From Amoebidium appalachense (taxonomy: Eukaryota > Ichthyosporea), in contig CAVNZM010000009.1 in NCBI GenBank assembly GCA_963693365.1, positions 8,060,001 through 8,124,000 of the forward strand: DNA of 64,000 bases, in the 5' to 3' direction. Numbering within the stretch: position 1 is the first letter of the stretch; every line of letters begins with the position of its first letter. Positions 1 to 39,155 of the stretch are shown piece after piece. The notes under the pieces were generated by a model that saw only the letters and a program-made list of their open reading frames with translations, was not told the origin of the DNA and searched no databases. A program made the position numbers and the translations under genes.

Positions 1-97
1 CAACCTCGCTTACCCTACAGGTTGTCCCCCCCCCCCCCCCCCCCTCCCGGCCGCCCGCCCCCCCCCCCCCCCCCCCCCCTCCCGGCCGCCCGCCCCC

Positions 98-128
<31 letters not shown>

Positions 129-567
129 AAAAAATAAATAAAAAAAAAATAATGCCTTCACCTCCTCCTCACCCCCTCCCTGTGTGTTGTAACCGCATGC
201 AAACCCCCCTCCCCCCGATTTCTACCCTTTGTTGCCATCACGGTGTGCTTGCAATGTGTTCTCTATCGTGTCAGTGCTACTATGCTGGCACATACCGGCA
301 TGCGCCTAGCTGAGAACACCATCATGCTCATAGATCAAAAATTCAAAATAGATGAATTGGATTTATTCATGTAATTGATTGGATACCCAACGTCCATTGA
401 AAAACCGGCAACATTTAAACATGACTATTTGTGTCATTTATTGGCTGAAAACGCACCATCCCCCCCCTCGGTAGGACATCACTTGTAACCTTTTTTGTCC
501 TTGTGCAACACCTGATGTTTGCCAGTCATCTTTATAGTCATCCATCTGTCTGTTTGCCGGTACGTGC

Positions 568-940
568 CGTGCACCATTCCATTTCTCAACGTGTGGTGTT
601 ATGGCGCCACTGGTAGTATTGCACGTTAGTACGTACTTTATTATCTGCCAAACGCGGTAAGCTTACTGAAAGCAATCATTGTGATGCAAGAATTGAACCA
701 AGCACGGCAAAAATGCTATTATGGGCTACATAAGCTTGGGGTTTACGCTGTTTACTCGAGGCAAAGAGAACCAGTCTCAGGTATGGGGGGGGGGGGTTTG
801 CTCGGAGGGGGGGGTTAAGCTTGAGATTTCAAATTCTGATGCATTGCAAGAGGCCTTGTAGTGCACTATGTACTGCACGTAGTGTCACGTACAATACTAC
901 CAGTGGCGCCATAACACCACCCGTTGAGAAATGGTGCACG
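568..940. repeat. Inverted repeat, arms 568-626 and 887-940
   Basis: The left arm CGTGCACCATTCCATTTCTC... is the reverse complement of the right arm, with a 5-nt indel (ATTCC) and a few substitutions. The arms share TGGTGTTATGGCGCCACTGG without a mismatch. They are separated by about 260 nt. This is a hairpin-like structure that could be the ends of a short non-autonomous DNA element. Confidence 0.7.
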
Positions 941-1104
941 TGTGGTGGTGGGGGAAGAGGAGATCCGGTGGTGGTGGTGGTGGTGGGCCGGGGGGGGGGG
1001 GGGAGGGAGGGGGGGGGGGGCATTACGAACAAGTCCCCGGACGATTAGGCTTGACCCGTTACGATTCGGTTCGAGCCGGTACGAGTGAGTCCGCCCAACC
1101 CTGG

Positions 1105-1181
1105 GAATGGATAAGACTCGTGCGCACTCGGAGGCCCGGAAGTCCGCCTTGATTTCGCGGATGTAACGACGGAAAAGACGG
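1105..1181 (-). mobile_element. Second degraded copy of the gag-like segment
   Basis: The 77 nt here match 2259-2336 almost exactly, with one base missing in a G run and one substitution visible (GTAACG versus GGAACG). They correspond to the IREIKADFRA block of the ORF at 2162-2563. The missing base breaks the frame. Confidence 0.65.
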
Positions 1182-2161
1182 CTGGAAATACTCAAATCTG
1201 TTTCACATCAATTTTTTATTTTTATTTTATCACGTTTTGTTCCCGGAGGGCCTTTTCAGGCCTTAACTAGGGAAACTACCGTCAACCACACAGCACCGAC
1301 AGCACACTAGTTAAGGTGCTATCTATGAGTTCAGCTAAGCTAAACCATCCTGCACAACCTAACTATAAGTACACACTTTGCCCAGGGCTACTACCCCAGC
1401 CACGCCGGCAGGAGTGTTTCACATCACTCGCACGTCCCTTTTCTGCGTGTACCCCCCGATCGAGGCGCCGGCCGTCGAGCCGTCGAGCCTGCATGCGCAT
1501 AGCAGGCTGCGCCCAGGGCCGGGGTGGCCGAAGCAGGGGCCGCCAGGGGGGGTCTATGCCGGAAATGCATGAGCCCCCCCTGCCCAGACGTCGGTCTGGG
1601 CCCCACAACGTCGTCGTCGAGAGCTGCCTGAACTCAATGTGTGGTGTGGTGGGTGGGGCACAAAACGTGCGCGTACCGCCAACTCACAGTGTACGAAGAG
1701 AAAGTGTGGCCGGCTACGCGCACGGCAAACGAAAAATTTAAAGGTACCCGTCTGCGGGCTGGTTGCTACCACCTACTGAGGCGGTGTCTCCCTTTTCTTT
1801 TTTTTTTTTTCTTTTCTTTTTGCAAAAAGGGACAGTAGATGTATAACGTCGCACGTGCGGCAACACGTCAGTATGTGTTAGGGCTGTAGTTGGTTGCTAC
1901 ACAAAACACCCGTGCTGCCAGCAGCGCGTGTGGGCCAAGTACCGCCGTATCTGTATTTAGCTAGCCGGATCACGCCTTGCTCTGTGCGGGCACTAGTGAT
2001 CTGTGAAACACCTTTTATCTGCTACGCATATAAAACAACCATTGCACAGACGCCGACGCAACATATTGTAGTAGTTGGCTTGGTCTTGGCGTCCAACAGT
2101 TCCTTCTTCTTGATCATGGTTCCCTTCTGCATCGGGTTGGAAGTCCTTGGGGTCGAGCACC

Positions 2162-2563
2162 TCAAGGGTTTGCAACGGCGGAGGTGATCAGTGAGGGCCG
2201 CGCGGCATACCCGGGATTCACCAATAGCTCAAGAATCTGGCCACCAATGAACGAGTAGGAATGGATAAGACTCGTGCGCACTCGGAGGGCCCGGAAGTCC
2301 GCCTTGATTTCGCGGATGGAACGACGGAAAAGACGGACATACACTGCGATGAGGTCAGAGGAGGATTGGCCGGAGGCCGTGCCCGTGGTAGGCTGGACTG
2401 GCTGCTTGGGCGGACGAGCCTTGAGTCGTTGAGCCGCATTCACAAAACCATCAACAAGGTGCACGTTTTGACCGATATTGCGAATGGAACGAGCCACAGA
2501 GCGACGCTCATCGGGGCCTTGAGCAACAGCCGCGGCATAAGAACGCTGCTGGGGCTCACGCAC
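2162..2563 (-). mobile_element. Retroelement gag/ORF1-like ORF fragment
   Basis: An open reading frame of 133 codons starts MREPQQRSYAAAVAQGPDER and has the segment FRRSIREIKADFRALRVRTS followed by SYSFIGGQILELLV and NPGYA. Patterns of the type IREIKxxLRxxGxRTSxIxxxSFIGxxxLELLV occur near the C-termini of gag-like or ORF1 proteins of retroelements, from memory. No reverse transcriptase or integrase is visible nearby, so this is an isolated, probably degraded piece. Confidence 0.45.
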
Positions 2564-4334
2564 AGGCTGAGAAGCGAGTGCATGAGTGGTACCACCGGTC
2601 CGGGCAATAGTATCGCAAACAGCATATTCACAATCATTAGCTTGTCACGAGAATCTTCCCCCCCCCCCTCCCCCCCCCCCCCCCCCCACCACCACCACCA
2701 CCACCACTTCCACACACACACACGCACAAAAAGCGTCAAACATTGCACGCGCACGAGACTCTGAAAGATATCTTTCAATGAGAATTCCTGGGAGACAGGA
2801 TGCTGCGTTTTTAAGTGTTTTGTTTCTTTTCTACTGCCTCTTCCTCATTCATCCCCCTCCCCCCCCCCCCCCCCCCCCCCCCCGTCCCCCCGCGCGCGCG
2901 GAGAATTTGCAGCATCAGCGACAGCTGCAGCGCCGCCGTTAGGGGCTACTTCTATGTATATAGTGTAGTAGGTTTCACCACACACAGAGGTCCTTAAACT
3001 ACTACCTTTCTTGTATACTAACCTGCCCCTCACGGCATACATTCACATGATAAAATACATTAGTGCGCATGCATGGTTGAAAGTTGCACGCTGCAGGGAA
3101 GCGTTCTGTTGAACTTCCAAGTCTGAGAAACGACACTGGCCTCCCCTCCCTCCCCCCCCCCCCCAAAAAAAAAAAAAAACCTGTCAGTCTGTGTGTATCT
3201 AAATGTGTGCGCGCATGAGTGTGTGTGCGTGTGTTATGAGCTTGCACACGAGAGGATGTGTGTGTTGGTGTGTGTGGTGGATGGCGGTGCATGGGTTGGG
3301 GGGGGGGGGGGGGGGGAGGTGGGAGGGGAGCTGGGGACTGGGAGTGAAGGTAGTAGACATGATATATGCATATGGTAATAGTTGTTGAGAGGCGGGTTTC
3401 TGTCTGGTTTTATTTTTCTGGCTTACATTCACAGTTGTTTTTTCTTGGTCTTTATTCCTATGGTAAGGAACCAATCTTCAAATAAAGAAAAAAGACGTCC
3501 TCGTTAAGGCCGTTGGATTTCTACTCATAACTCTAATACTAAAAAGATCACGACTGTAAGGCGTATATCATACCTGCAGAAAACCACACCAAGCTTTCAG
3601 ATGCGCCGAGATTTTATGACAACAAGAATTCTCTGATTCATTCACCCAAGTACTGCACAAACCATAACCTTTTCTATTAATCATGATTCTCTCTGATTAA
3701 TCATGTACACAGACACGTCTTCTTACATTCTTTCTAGACCCAAACGCAATGCCACAAACGCCTCCCCCCCCCCCCCCCCCCCCCCCCCCCCACCCCCAAA
3801 CACAGACACACAAACACGCATGCACGTACACAGACGTGTCTCCTTACCTTCTTTCTAGATCCAAACGCAATGCCACAAACGCCTCACTCCCCCCCCCCCC
3901 CCTCCCCCCCCCCCCCCCCCCAAAAAAAAAAACACAGACACACAAACACACACGCACAAGCACACAAACACACGCATGTCACAAAATCAACTCCATGCCT
4001 AGCCGCTAGCCAACAAACAATCAAAAGCAAAAAAGGTAAAAAAAAACCAAAAAACAAAAACGACACACACTCAACAAACTGCGTTTCTTTTTAAATAAGA
4101 CAATCGAGCCGTCTGAAATCCACGACACGATCTTAATCACAAACGTGGCATACGCGCATTGTTGCAGCAAGAAATCTTCATGATTTCTGATCTAAATAAA
4201 ATTTATCCCAAAAAAAAAAGGTGCCAAAAGATGCCGAGTTTTCAAATCCCACACCTGTGCGAGCAATCATTCTCATGTTTGTGCTAAAGTCTAACACATA
4301 AATATCAACGACATAATTTGTCCAATGTCGAGTT

Positions 4335-30461
<26,127 letters not shown>

Positions 30462-31097
30462 TCTTTATGCGGTATGCTAAGTCTATAACCCGTGCGCCCC
30501 CTGTTACTTGACACTGACTAAGACTGACTAAGACTGACTAAGATGGTGATGCATGGGTTCAGTAGCACGAAGAGTTTATCTTCTCAGGAGCCAAACAAAA
30601 TCCTTTACATATTAGGTGCTTCCTTCTGCTTATCAAAACATTTCTTCTTTCGAAAAACTGGCACACATGCCCAGTAGTGCCGCGTGACGTACACCAGGCT
30701 GAACACGCACACATCGACAAACAACAAAAAGCACCGTGTGTGACGTCCGGCGAGTGCACAGGCTGTGTGGCTCGCGCCAGCGACTGCGGTTCCGGGATCC
30801 CGCCGCGGTTCACAGGACATCCCGGCCTTCCTGTTGATTGGACAAAACAGCAGCAGATAAGCCTTATTTGGTTCTTAGGTCACCAATCAAGTGGTGGTGT
30901 TTGTGAGCCACTTCGGGAGAATGCCTTCCGAAGCCCGGGGAGTCGGGACCGGCCGGGGTACTCTACCTTTGCACGTAATCTGCGACGTGACAGGGAGTGT
31001 GCCAGCTGAGTGCGAAGCTCCATTACTTCACAGTGCTTCTAAATGACGGGGCGGGCAACAAGTGTGCACTCACACTGGTGTTCAAGCGAGAAAGATA

Positions 31098-31660
<563 letters not shown>

Positions 31661-32060
31661 AGAAACCCACAGCCGTTCTGGTTTGCTTTTTCAGACACCT
31701 GTTACTCGGTAGTCTCTTTTACCTACTACCTCTGGCATCGACGTGCCCTTTATCACTGTCAAACCCAACCTGCCGGGAAAAACGTTTACTTGGGTCCCCA
31801 AAGTGTAATTAACAGTAACCTCATGCATGCTGTACATGTACACCTATCAGATAAGCTATGAAAGTCTGGGAATTGGCCGACGCAGTGACGCGTCTCTGAA
31901 TCGTGTGTTCCTAATATGTGTGGAGTCAGCGCGAGAGTAACCTGTTGCATGGGTGGGCGGGCGGCTGAGTGCATGTACATGTGGTGGTGGTGGTGTGTGT
32001 GTTTGACTGTGTGTGTGTGTAGTGGTGGTGGTGGTGGGGGAGAAGGAGGGGGCGGGGAGG

Positions 32061-32463
<403 letters not shown>

Positions 32464-32951
32464 TGGGGGGGGGAGGGGGTTCAACATGCATGCCCTTTAT
32501 TTTGAGGTGTTCGGTCCCCAATGTGATCCCGGAAAACTAGCCCGGTTCGTGAATAGATTATATATCTATGCATGAGATAAATACACCAATTGCAAGGGGA
32601 AAAGATCACATGGTGTGGTGTGAATAAAAAATGAGCGCTTCAAACATTTTGCAGACGTTTGCCATATAAGGTTTTTTTCCAAAAGAAAAAGGCCTAGAGA
32701 TACCTCGTCCCTCTCTCATCCTTCCTCTTTGCTCTGCAACTGGTATTGCTTTAACAGAAGCATATTAGCATGAGAAAACAAGCATGAAATTGTAAAAATG
32801 TGCACGAAAGGAGAGAGAGAGTTCGCCTGAGAACTTTAATTACAGTTTCGAGATAGCGTGATGCTAATCTTGAGTAGTTCGTGCTCAACTTATGTTTGGC
32901 TACTTGAGAGCGACTCCAGATGTGGTGGTTGGCATGGGAAAAGCAGTTGCG

Positions 32952-32994
<43 letters not shown>

Positions 32995-33126
32995 AATATC
33001 AATGAACACGAGAGTTGCACCATAGAATGATCTGCAGATACACTTGGAGGTCAAAAACATAACAAACAATAATAATCAAAAATCAAAAAATGAAAATAAT
33101 ACATCTCAAATAAATGTTGCCAACCA

Positions 33127-33159
<33 letters not shown>

Positions 33160-33629
33160 CCGCGGCCGCGGCCGCCCAGGCCCAGGAAAACAAAACGAAA
33201 AAGGCAAAGCCGAAAAGACGTTCAGGCAAGAAGGAGCTGTGCAATTATGCCATCTGCTTCTTTCCGGGCCCAATTCCTTCCTCCTCCTCCACAGCCTTAC
33301 GCTTCAGCTCTTTCTCCTACCTCCTTCCTCCATTGTGTACCGTTCCTCGATCGTTTCATCCTCCTCCACATCATCGCCATCTTCATTTTCGAGGGTTTTC
33401 CCGTCATCCAGTTTCGGCGCACCCCATGCAAGGTAGTATATGTCACGGATTTTGAAAATATTGGGCTCAGGCGAGCAGTAAGAGCCCAGAATATCCAATG
33501 GAAGAGAACCGTGGTCATCTGTATGTGGTTTTTTTTTAGAATGATTTAAGAAATCCCTTAAGTGCAATTGATCAAAACACATATGACGTGCAGGATGACG
33601 GATGGACTTGTCAGATAATAGTATAGGAT

Positions 33630-33631
<2 letters not shown>

Positions 33632-33699
<68 letters not shown>
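33632..33699. repeat. (GT)n followed by poly-G
   Basis: GT array and a G run of about 22 nt in the intron between the last two exons of the duplicated gene-2 tail. Confidence 0.95.
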
Positions 33700-33715
<16 letters not shown>

Positions 33716-34379
33716 GGGGGGATGTAAATGATTCCCGTACACGAAGTTTTTTCAAGTACCTTGCACCGTCTTCTCCCCTCATCTCTTCCCCCCCCCCCCC
33801 CCTCCAAACGCCCTCCCCCCCTCCCCCCTCCCCCTCCAGCACCAGCACCACCGCCACCGCCACTACCACCCATAACCCAACCCTTTCCTCACCCCCTAAT
33901 GTGGGAGTCCCTTTTGCGGCCGCTGCATACCAAGTAAAATCGAATGGAGGTAATTAGAAGATCATGAAGAGAACAAAGTCACAGAAAGAACGCAAGTGAT
34001 AGCTTGACATGGTACGGTAAGGAGAGCAAGTAATCTTCATGGCTCGATGCAACGTAAAAGTCCCTGAAAAATATTAATAGATTAACAAAAACCCTGCCGG
34101 CACGATCACCAGAATAGTCTGCCATGGTAAGAACTTTCACCAAGCAATATGTTTTGATTTAATGCCCACATAAAAATTCATGATTATATCTTTTAAAACA
34201 TAACTACCTGCTAGCATGATCTCCAGGCCTGTATCCAGCCACCGGTTGCATGCTTCCACCACCACTTTGGCCACAAATCCGGGTACTGCCTCGCTTGGCG
34301 GTGCCCCACTCCCATAGTCAAGTCGGCCCAAAAACGAGGAAAACTCGTTTTTCGTGTCTGTTTTTTTTTTTTTTTTTTT

Positions 34380-34410
<31 letters not shown>

Positions 34411-35325
34411 GGGAGGGGGGGGGGGGGGGGGGGAGGGAGGGGAGGGGGGGAGTTAGTTTTGTACATCGAGGGGTGTCACAAAGGCACAGATTGGGAACGC
34501 TATCGGAAAGACAGAACAAGTCAAAGTGTTCTATTTGGATACACATTATGATCTCTGACAAAATATTGTGCACCTGGCAAACGACATTTGTGATACATTT
34601 ATAACGGAGTACAGGGTGGCACTTCACGATCCCTCCTTTGTTGGCGCCATACACCACCACCATATTGATATGAGTAATTGACGAGGGAATGAGCTTGATT
34701 CCAGCTGCCGGGTCAAACTATATATATCTATATAGGTGGCAGGAAGGGATTTCCCGATGATAAACATATTAGGTCTCAAGTTGCTCTAGGAGGTACTCTG
34801 ATTTTGTAGCAACCCTTGACGACTTTAGTGTGAAGGGGAAAACCCCAACTCTAGTTGTGATGTGAACCGCTTATCCCATTAGTTCCCCATGCATATTTAA
34901 TATATATAGTAACAAACCCCTTTTCCTCGTCTTTTTACCCATTGCCTTCTGCTGTTAAGGTCTGAATGTGTGTATATGTGTATGTATGTCCTAAAGTGCA
35001 GTTGGGTGAGATCAGCTGTACTTGTTTGATGATTTAGAGGAAAGAGTATGGGAGGTGTTGAAGAAAGACGCTGAGAGAATCGGAGGGCCAAAACCGATGT
35101 CGTACAAAGCATATTCGGAGTGGGGGTAAAAGCAAGAGCAGATGGTAGTGGGATTAGGGTATACACAGGGATTCGTATGCAAGGAAGGGAGAGGGGGGGG
35201 GAGGGGGGGGGGGGGAGTAGGAGGAAAGGTGGAAGGCGGGAGAGGGGGTGTTAATGCATGAGCTAGAGGAGAGGTGGCAAAGCGTAGAGGATGACAAACG
35301 AACAGGCACAGACACACATTCAAAG

Positions 35326-35329
<4 letters not shown>

Positions 35330-35405
<76 letters not shown>

Positions 35406-35560
35406 TCACTCACACACACTCTCACACACACACACGCACACACACACACACACACGCGCGCACACACACGCACACACGCACACACACACACACACACACG
35501 CACACAGACACACAAACGAGTGCACGCGCACGCGCGCGCACGCACACACACACATATATC
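35330..35560. repeat. (CA)n array with CTCA and GCGC interruptions
   Basis: CA-rich stretch of more than 200 nt in the intron after exon 35867-35768 of the duplicated tail. A perfect block runs 35330-35400. Confidence 0.95.
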
Positions 35561-37044
35561 CACCCCCACAAACACGCACATTCACATATACCCCAACTAC
35601 ACCCACACCCATCCCCACACCCACCTGCAACCACAGACCGACCCATCCACACACACACACACACACATGCACGCACAAGCACACCCACACACGCACAAAC
35701 ACACCATACACATACCTACACCCTCACACCTACCCACCCACCCACACACACACAAACACACACACACCTCCGCTGTTTACAGGGGGCAGGTCAATAAGGC
35801 CTCTGTTTGCTGTTTGAGACAGCAAAGTCCAAGAGCGCCTGGATGGATACCGGCGGAATGCAGCTGCCTGGAGGAGCCCATTAGGCGAAATAAATTGAGA
35901 TATAACTGAATTTTGTGGAGCTACAACTGAGATATAACTGGGATACCATGGAGGTAAGACTGAGATAACTTGAATATTGCCGAGGTATAGTGAAAATATA
36001 ATGATGATATGGCTATCTCTGAGGCGTTCGAGACACATCATTGAGATAAAAGTGGGGATAATTGAGCCTCTTTATAGTTTGTAGAGTTTAGAAGCTGCAA
36101 TCCGCTTCCCATATGGAGTGTTATGTAAGCTGCGACCAGTGGGAGGGTGGAACGGAGGTGCAACTTCCTTTTTATTTGTGTGTGTGTGTTGGGGGGGGAG
36201 GGAGGGGGGAGGGGGCGGGGGGGGGGGGGAGATGGAGCCCAAGTAGTAAAAGGTTAATAAGCTGGGCAGAAGAGGGCTGAAAAGGGTTGGTAGGTGAACA
36301 GGGAAGAATGTACTCAGAATAAAGAGAAAGGGCAGGGGGGGGAGGGGAGGGGGGGAGGGGGGGGGAAGGGGGTGGAATGGGGGGGGGAGGGAGGGGGGGG
36401 GGAGAAGAGGTCATCGGCAGAGAACTGGGTGGGAAGGGTGCCGGGTACCTTGCAGATGAAAGTTGAGCACATCCAATAGTGTCCTGTCGAAATCACCCGT
36501 TAAAACTTTAATCATTATAATAATAATGTGGGATGTGTTTCACACCACCTGAAGCAACACGTGACTTACTTACTATGGGGTAGCAAGACACAAAATCAAT
36601 TTGCATACTACTGTTGTAAAGCTACCTGATTGGTTAAAAATAAAAAGTATGAGCCAATCAAAATCTTTTAACGGAGTTTTTTTTTTGGCGGGAAATTTCG
36701 TGATATTCAACGTGACAATATCACGATTCACATCGCAGGCCGCGCCCAGGCATCATCATGGTTGATAGAAACAGCTTCGAAGCCGCTCAGCAGCGTACAG
36801 CAATGGTGTTTGTAAAGTAGAAAACTTTTATGACAGTGTCAGTGGTCATAGTGGACCGAATAATGATGATATGTATGTCTCGACTTGTATTGAATTGTTA
36901 GGGTTTTCTCTCTGTGAAATGGATGATCAAATAATAGTAATAATAGTAATAAATAAGTCACGGGCCCCGGAAACCCAACTCATTGATTTCAGAGTTTATG
37001 TCGTTCTTCATAGAGTAAGAAAACCCCGGTGTATAATCATCACC

Positions 37045-37085
<41 letters not shown>

Positions 37086-37307
37086 AAAAAGAAAAAAAGA
37101 AAAAAAAACTACCACCATTACCAGCGCCGCCGCCATCGAAGTCCACATTTTTGTTAAGGTTATGTTGGTGGTAATCGTGCCGTGCAACACAAGCATGAAA
37201 ACCTTCCACCAATTCCCATGTTTCGATAATTATGGCATCCCATCTTCGGTTGATGAACTATAAACTGCTGGGACATTTAGTCTAACACCAACTAAAAACC
37301 ACACGTT

Positions 37308-37432
37308 ACACAGACGGGAACACGAGCACCCAGAAATCGAATTTCTGTGGTTTGTGACCAAACTCGACGAATCAAATGGAGGGGCAAAGCGAGGTGGTGC
37401 CGTGGAGTGTGGCAAAAGTGGTGGTACTGGCT
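37308..37432 (+). pseudogene. Inverted decayed fragment of gene 2 exon 26
   Basis: The plus strand reads EFLWFVTKLDESNGGA in one frame and EVVPWSVAKVVV in another, matching EFLSFVTKLDKSGGEA and EVVPWSVAKAVV of exon 42077-41916. The DNA also matches closely (for example a shared GTGACCAAACTCGAC block and GAGGTGGTGCCGTGGAGTGT). The frame shift between the two parts shows it is not coding. Orientation is opposite to both other copies. Confidence 0.75.
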
Positions 37433-38044
37433 ACCTTATTTAATTTCAAAATATTCCGTTTAATTTCAAAATATTCCGTACGGTACTGAGTCCCATATAC
37501 TTCGCATGCCGTACATCATCTGGTTAATATTCATCAAGATAGTATATAAGTGCTTCTAGTCACTGCAGGTATACATAGCGGAGCCTCAATGCCAAATTAT
37601 AACGAAACATACGTGGCACACACAAAAACGTTAACACGCGGTGGCAGACACGCACACACACACTCATACACACACATATAAGGCACTTTAACGAATTTTT
37701 TGAGGCAAATTTACATTTACTGAGTAAAATTGTATAACGTTATGCAGGTTTGAGCATAACGTTATGCACGTTTCAAAAAATTAAAAATGTAATAACTTGG
37801 GGACCGTTCAACCAAAATGCACCATGTATTCACAGTTAGTGTGTTGTTATACCCCCTGCACACGTACACTGAGATACCAGCAAAACAGTTTGATCTGCTC
37901 AAGCGATCACGAAAAAACATGAAAAAACTTTTAAAAAACTTCAGGTCAAATTTTTCGGTAAAATCCCTTATATAGTATATACAATATTAATGATGGCTGG
38001 CCCGGATCTGAAACATGAGCTCACGCGCCTCGAGTGACCACGCC

Positions 38045-38463
38045 TCAGTAGAAATCCTCCTCCCATTCTTCTTCGTCGACACATTCCTTTCTCTGCACCT
38101 GGGGGGAGATCTTGCGGTGCATCCTCGATGCCTCCCCGGACCGGGTGCGGCCCCCGACGGGGCGTGTGCTCCCTCCCATGTCCGCGCATAGACTTATAGT
38201 TAACAAATGTGGGAATCTCACTCTTGGGAAGAGGTGTAACACCTGGGTCCAAAAAGGGGAATTCCAGCATGTAATAGGCTTTGCTCTCCAACACTCGCCG
38301 CTCATTGAGGTCCAACGTGCAGTAATCACCACCTTGGACGTATCATACATAACGTTACATGACCCCATGGCCGCACTCTCTCTCCACTAGACAGCGTCTT
38401 GCCGTACTTTTCTTGGCACGAAGGGGTCCCGTCCTTGACATCTCCGCAGTAGCCGCAGCCCAG
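38045..38463 (-). pseudogene. Downstream continuation of the secreted Cys-rich gene, frame-broken
   Basis: Directly after the TGA at 38464 the same frame continues LGCGYCGDVKDGTPSCQEKY for about 45 codons before a second stop near 38326. Protein-like sequence then resumes in a second frame (DYCTLDLNERRVLESKAYY, then FPFLDPGVTPLPKSEIPTF). A third frame ends HRKISPQVQRKECVDEEEWE and DFY before a TGA. This looks like one original ORF of about 240 residues broken by one stop and at least two frameshifts. Sequencing or assembly error is the alternative. Confidence 0.55.
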
Positions 38464-38769
38464 TCACCCACACTGGTTAGCCCAAGAGTAGCTTAGAAAC
38501 CTCATTCCATCGGGCATCTCATCGTACATGTTGTGGCCGAAATAGTAGAAGCCGTCGTCGGGGAAGCACCCGTTGCGCATACGGTTTGAACTCGTGGAGG
38601 TTGGGTCGGATATGAGCGTGCAGTTACGGTGGCCGTACACGCTGGGGTCACAGGCCCAGCGCTTGACCATGCAGTCGTCACACTCGGCACGCACGGGCGA
38701 CGCAAGCAGGACGCATGCAGCCAGGCAGGCAGACACCAGGGCTTGGACACTTTTCGTAGGGGCACCCAT
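38464..38769 (-). CDS. Secreted cysteine-rich protein, N-terminal part of a broken intronless gene
   Basis: The ORF begins MGAPTKSVQALVSACLAACV, continues LLASPVRA and then ECDDCMVKRWACDP: a typical signal peptide with a likely cleavage after VRA, followed by a Cys-rich region. It ends with TGA after SYSWANQCG at 38464. I do not recognise the family. The composition is GC-rich and free of homopolymer runs, unlike everything around it, and no introns are needed. Two readings are possible: a short secreted protein of 101 residues, or the first part of a longer gene interrupted by this stop (see next entry). Confidence 0.5.
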   Translation of the reverse strand: MGAPTKSVQALVSACLAACVLLASPVRAECDDCMVKRWACDPSVYGHRNCTLISDPTSTSSNRMRNGCFPDDGFYYFGHNMYDEMPDGMRFLSYSWANQCG

Positions 38770-39155
38770 GTCGATGGACTCTGTCAGAAATCAGGGCAGT
38801 GAAAATCTTTGGCAACCGTTGGCGTGATGTTGTTCAGTAGTTCTGGGATTTGAGTGAAATCATGAGGTGCAACCATGGCCTCCTAAGGTGTGCTATTTAG
38901 GAGGCCTTGGGTGCAACACGGTGTCTTGAAGTTTGTGCCTACTATGATGACTACATAACGAGGAGCCTGCACCGCTCTTTATCATCCGTGTCCGTGTTTA
39001 AGATACCACCTATCATACAGTCAGATCAACGGTGCTCGAGCTCGGCAAAGTCACAGCCATACAAAGGTAAAGTCTGATGTAAGGCTCATATGGCAAAGTT
39101 TTGGAGCACCCTTTGTAAAAAATAATTTCTCTGTTTCATTCCCACTGTAATATAA

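Larger units (their letters stand above)
1..4334. other. Non-coding flank downstream of gene 1
   Basis: Apart from the inverted repeat and the retroelement fragments, this stretch holds poly-C blocks (about 28-118, 3763-3791 and 3890-3920), poly-G blocks (about 785-840, 990-1020 and 3299-3316), C-to-A compound runs (about 3157-3179) and a short (GT)-rich part at 3186-3270. I see no exon with splice sites and protein pattern. No canonical AATAAA lies on the minus strand just after the gene 1 stop at 4335. Confidence 0.6.
33304..36483 (-). pseudogene. Tandem partial duplicate of gene 2 exons 24-27, one exon frameshifted
   Basis: Four segments repeat the gene 2 tail in the same order, strand and phase. 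36483-36449 (35 nt, TLLDVLNFHLQ versus SLMDVINYHLQ). 35867-35768 (SIQALLDFAVSN versus SIHSLIDFAVSN). 34357-34208 (TKNEFSSFLGRLDYGSGAPP, 12 nt shorter and in frame). 33518-33304 (CSPEPNIFKIRDIYYLAWG, ending GGRRKS and TGA). The second exon carries a net 7-nt gain after the shared SN codons, putting a TGA in frame, although the homologous LPPV block continues in another frame. The other three are open. No upstream gene 2 exons are present in this copy, so it is a 3'-end duplicate that is probably decaying, unless it serves as an alternative terminal cassette. Confidence 0.8.

Noticed and set aside
28-118. Telomere or centromere signature from C/A-rich runs
   Set aside because: There is no regular CCCTAA- or CCCCAAAA-type unit; these are simple homopolymers dispersed through introns.
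30605-30820. Upstream coding exon of gene 1 or an unrelated small membrane protein
   Set aside because: A hydrophobic open frame exists, but there is no splice link to exon 30461-30250, which has its own ATG after an in-frame stop.
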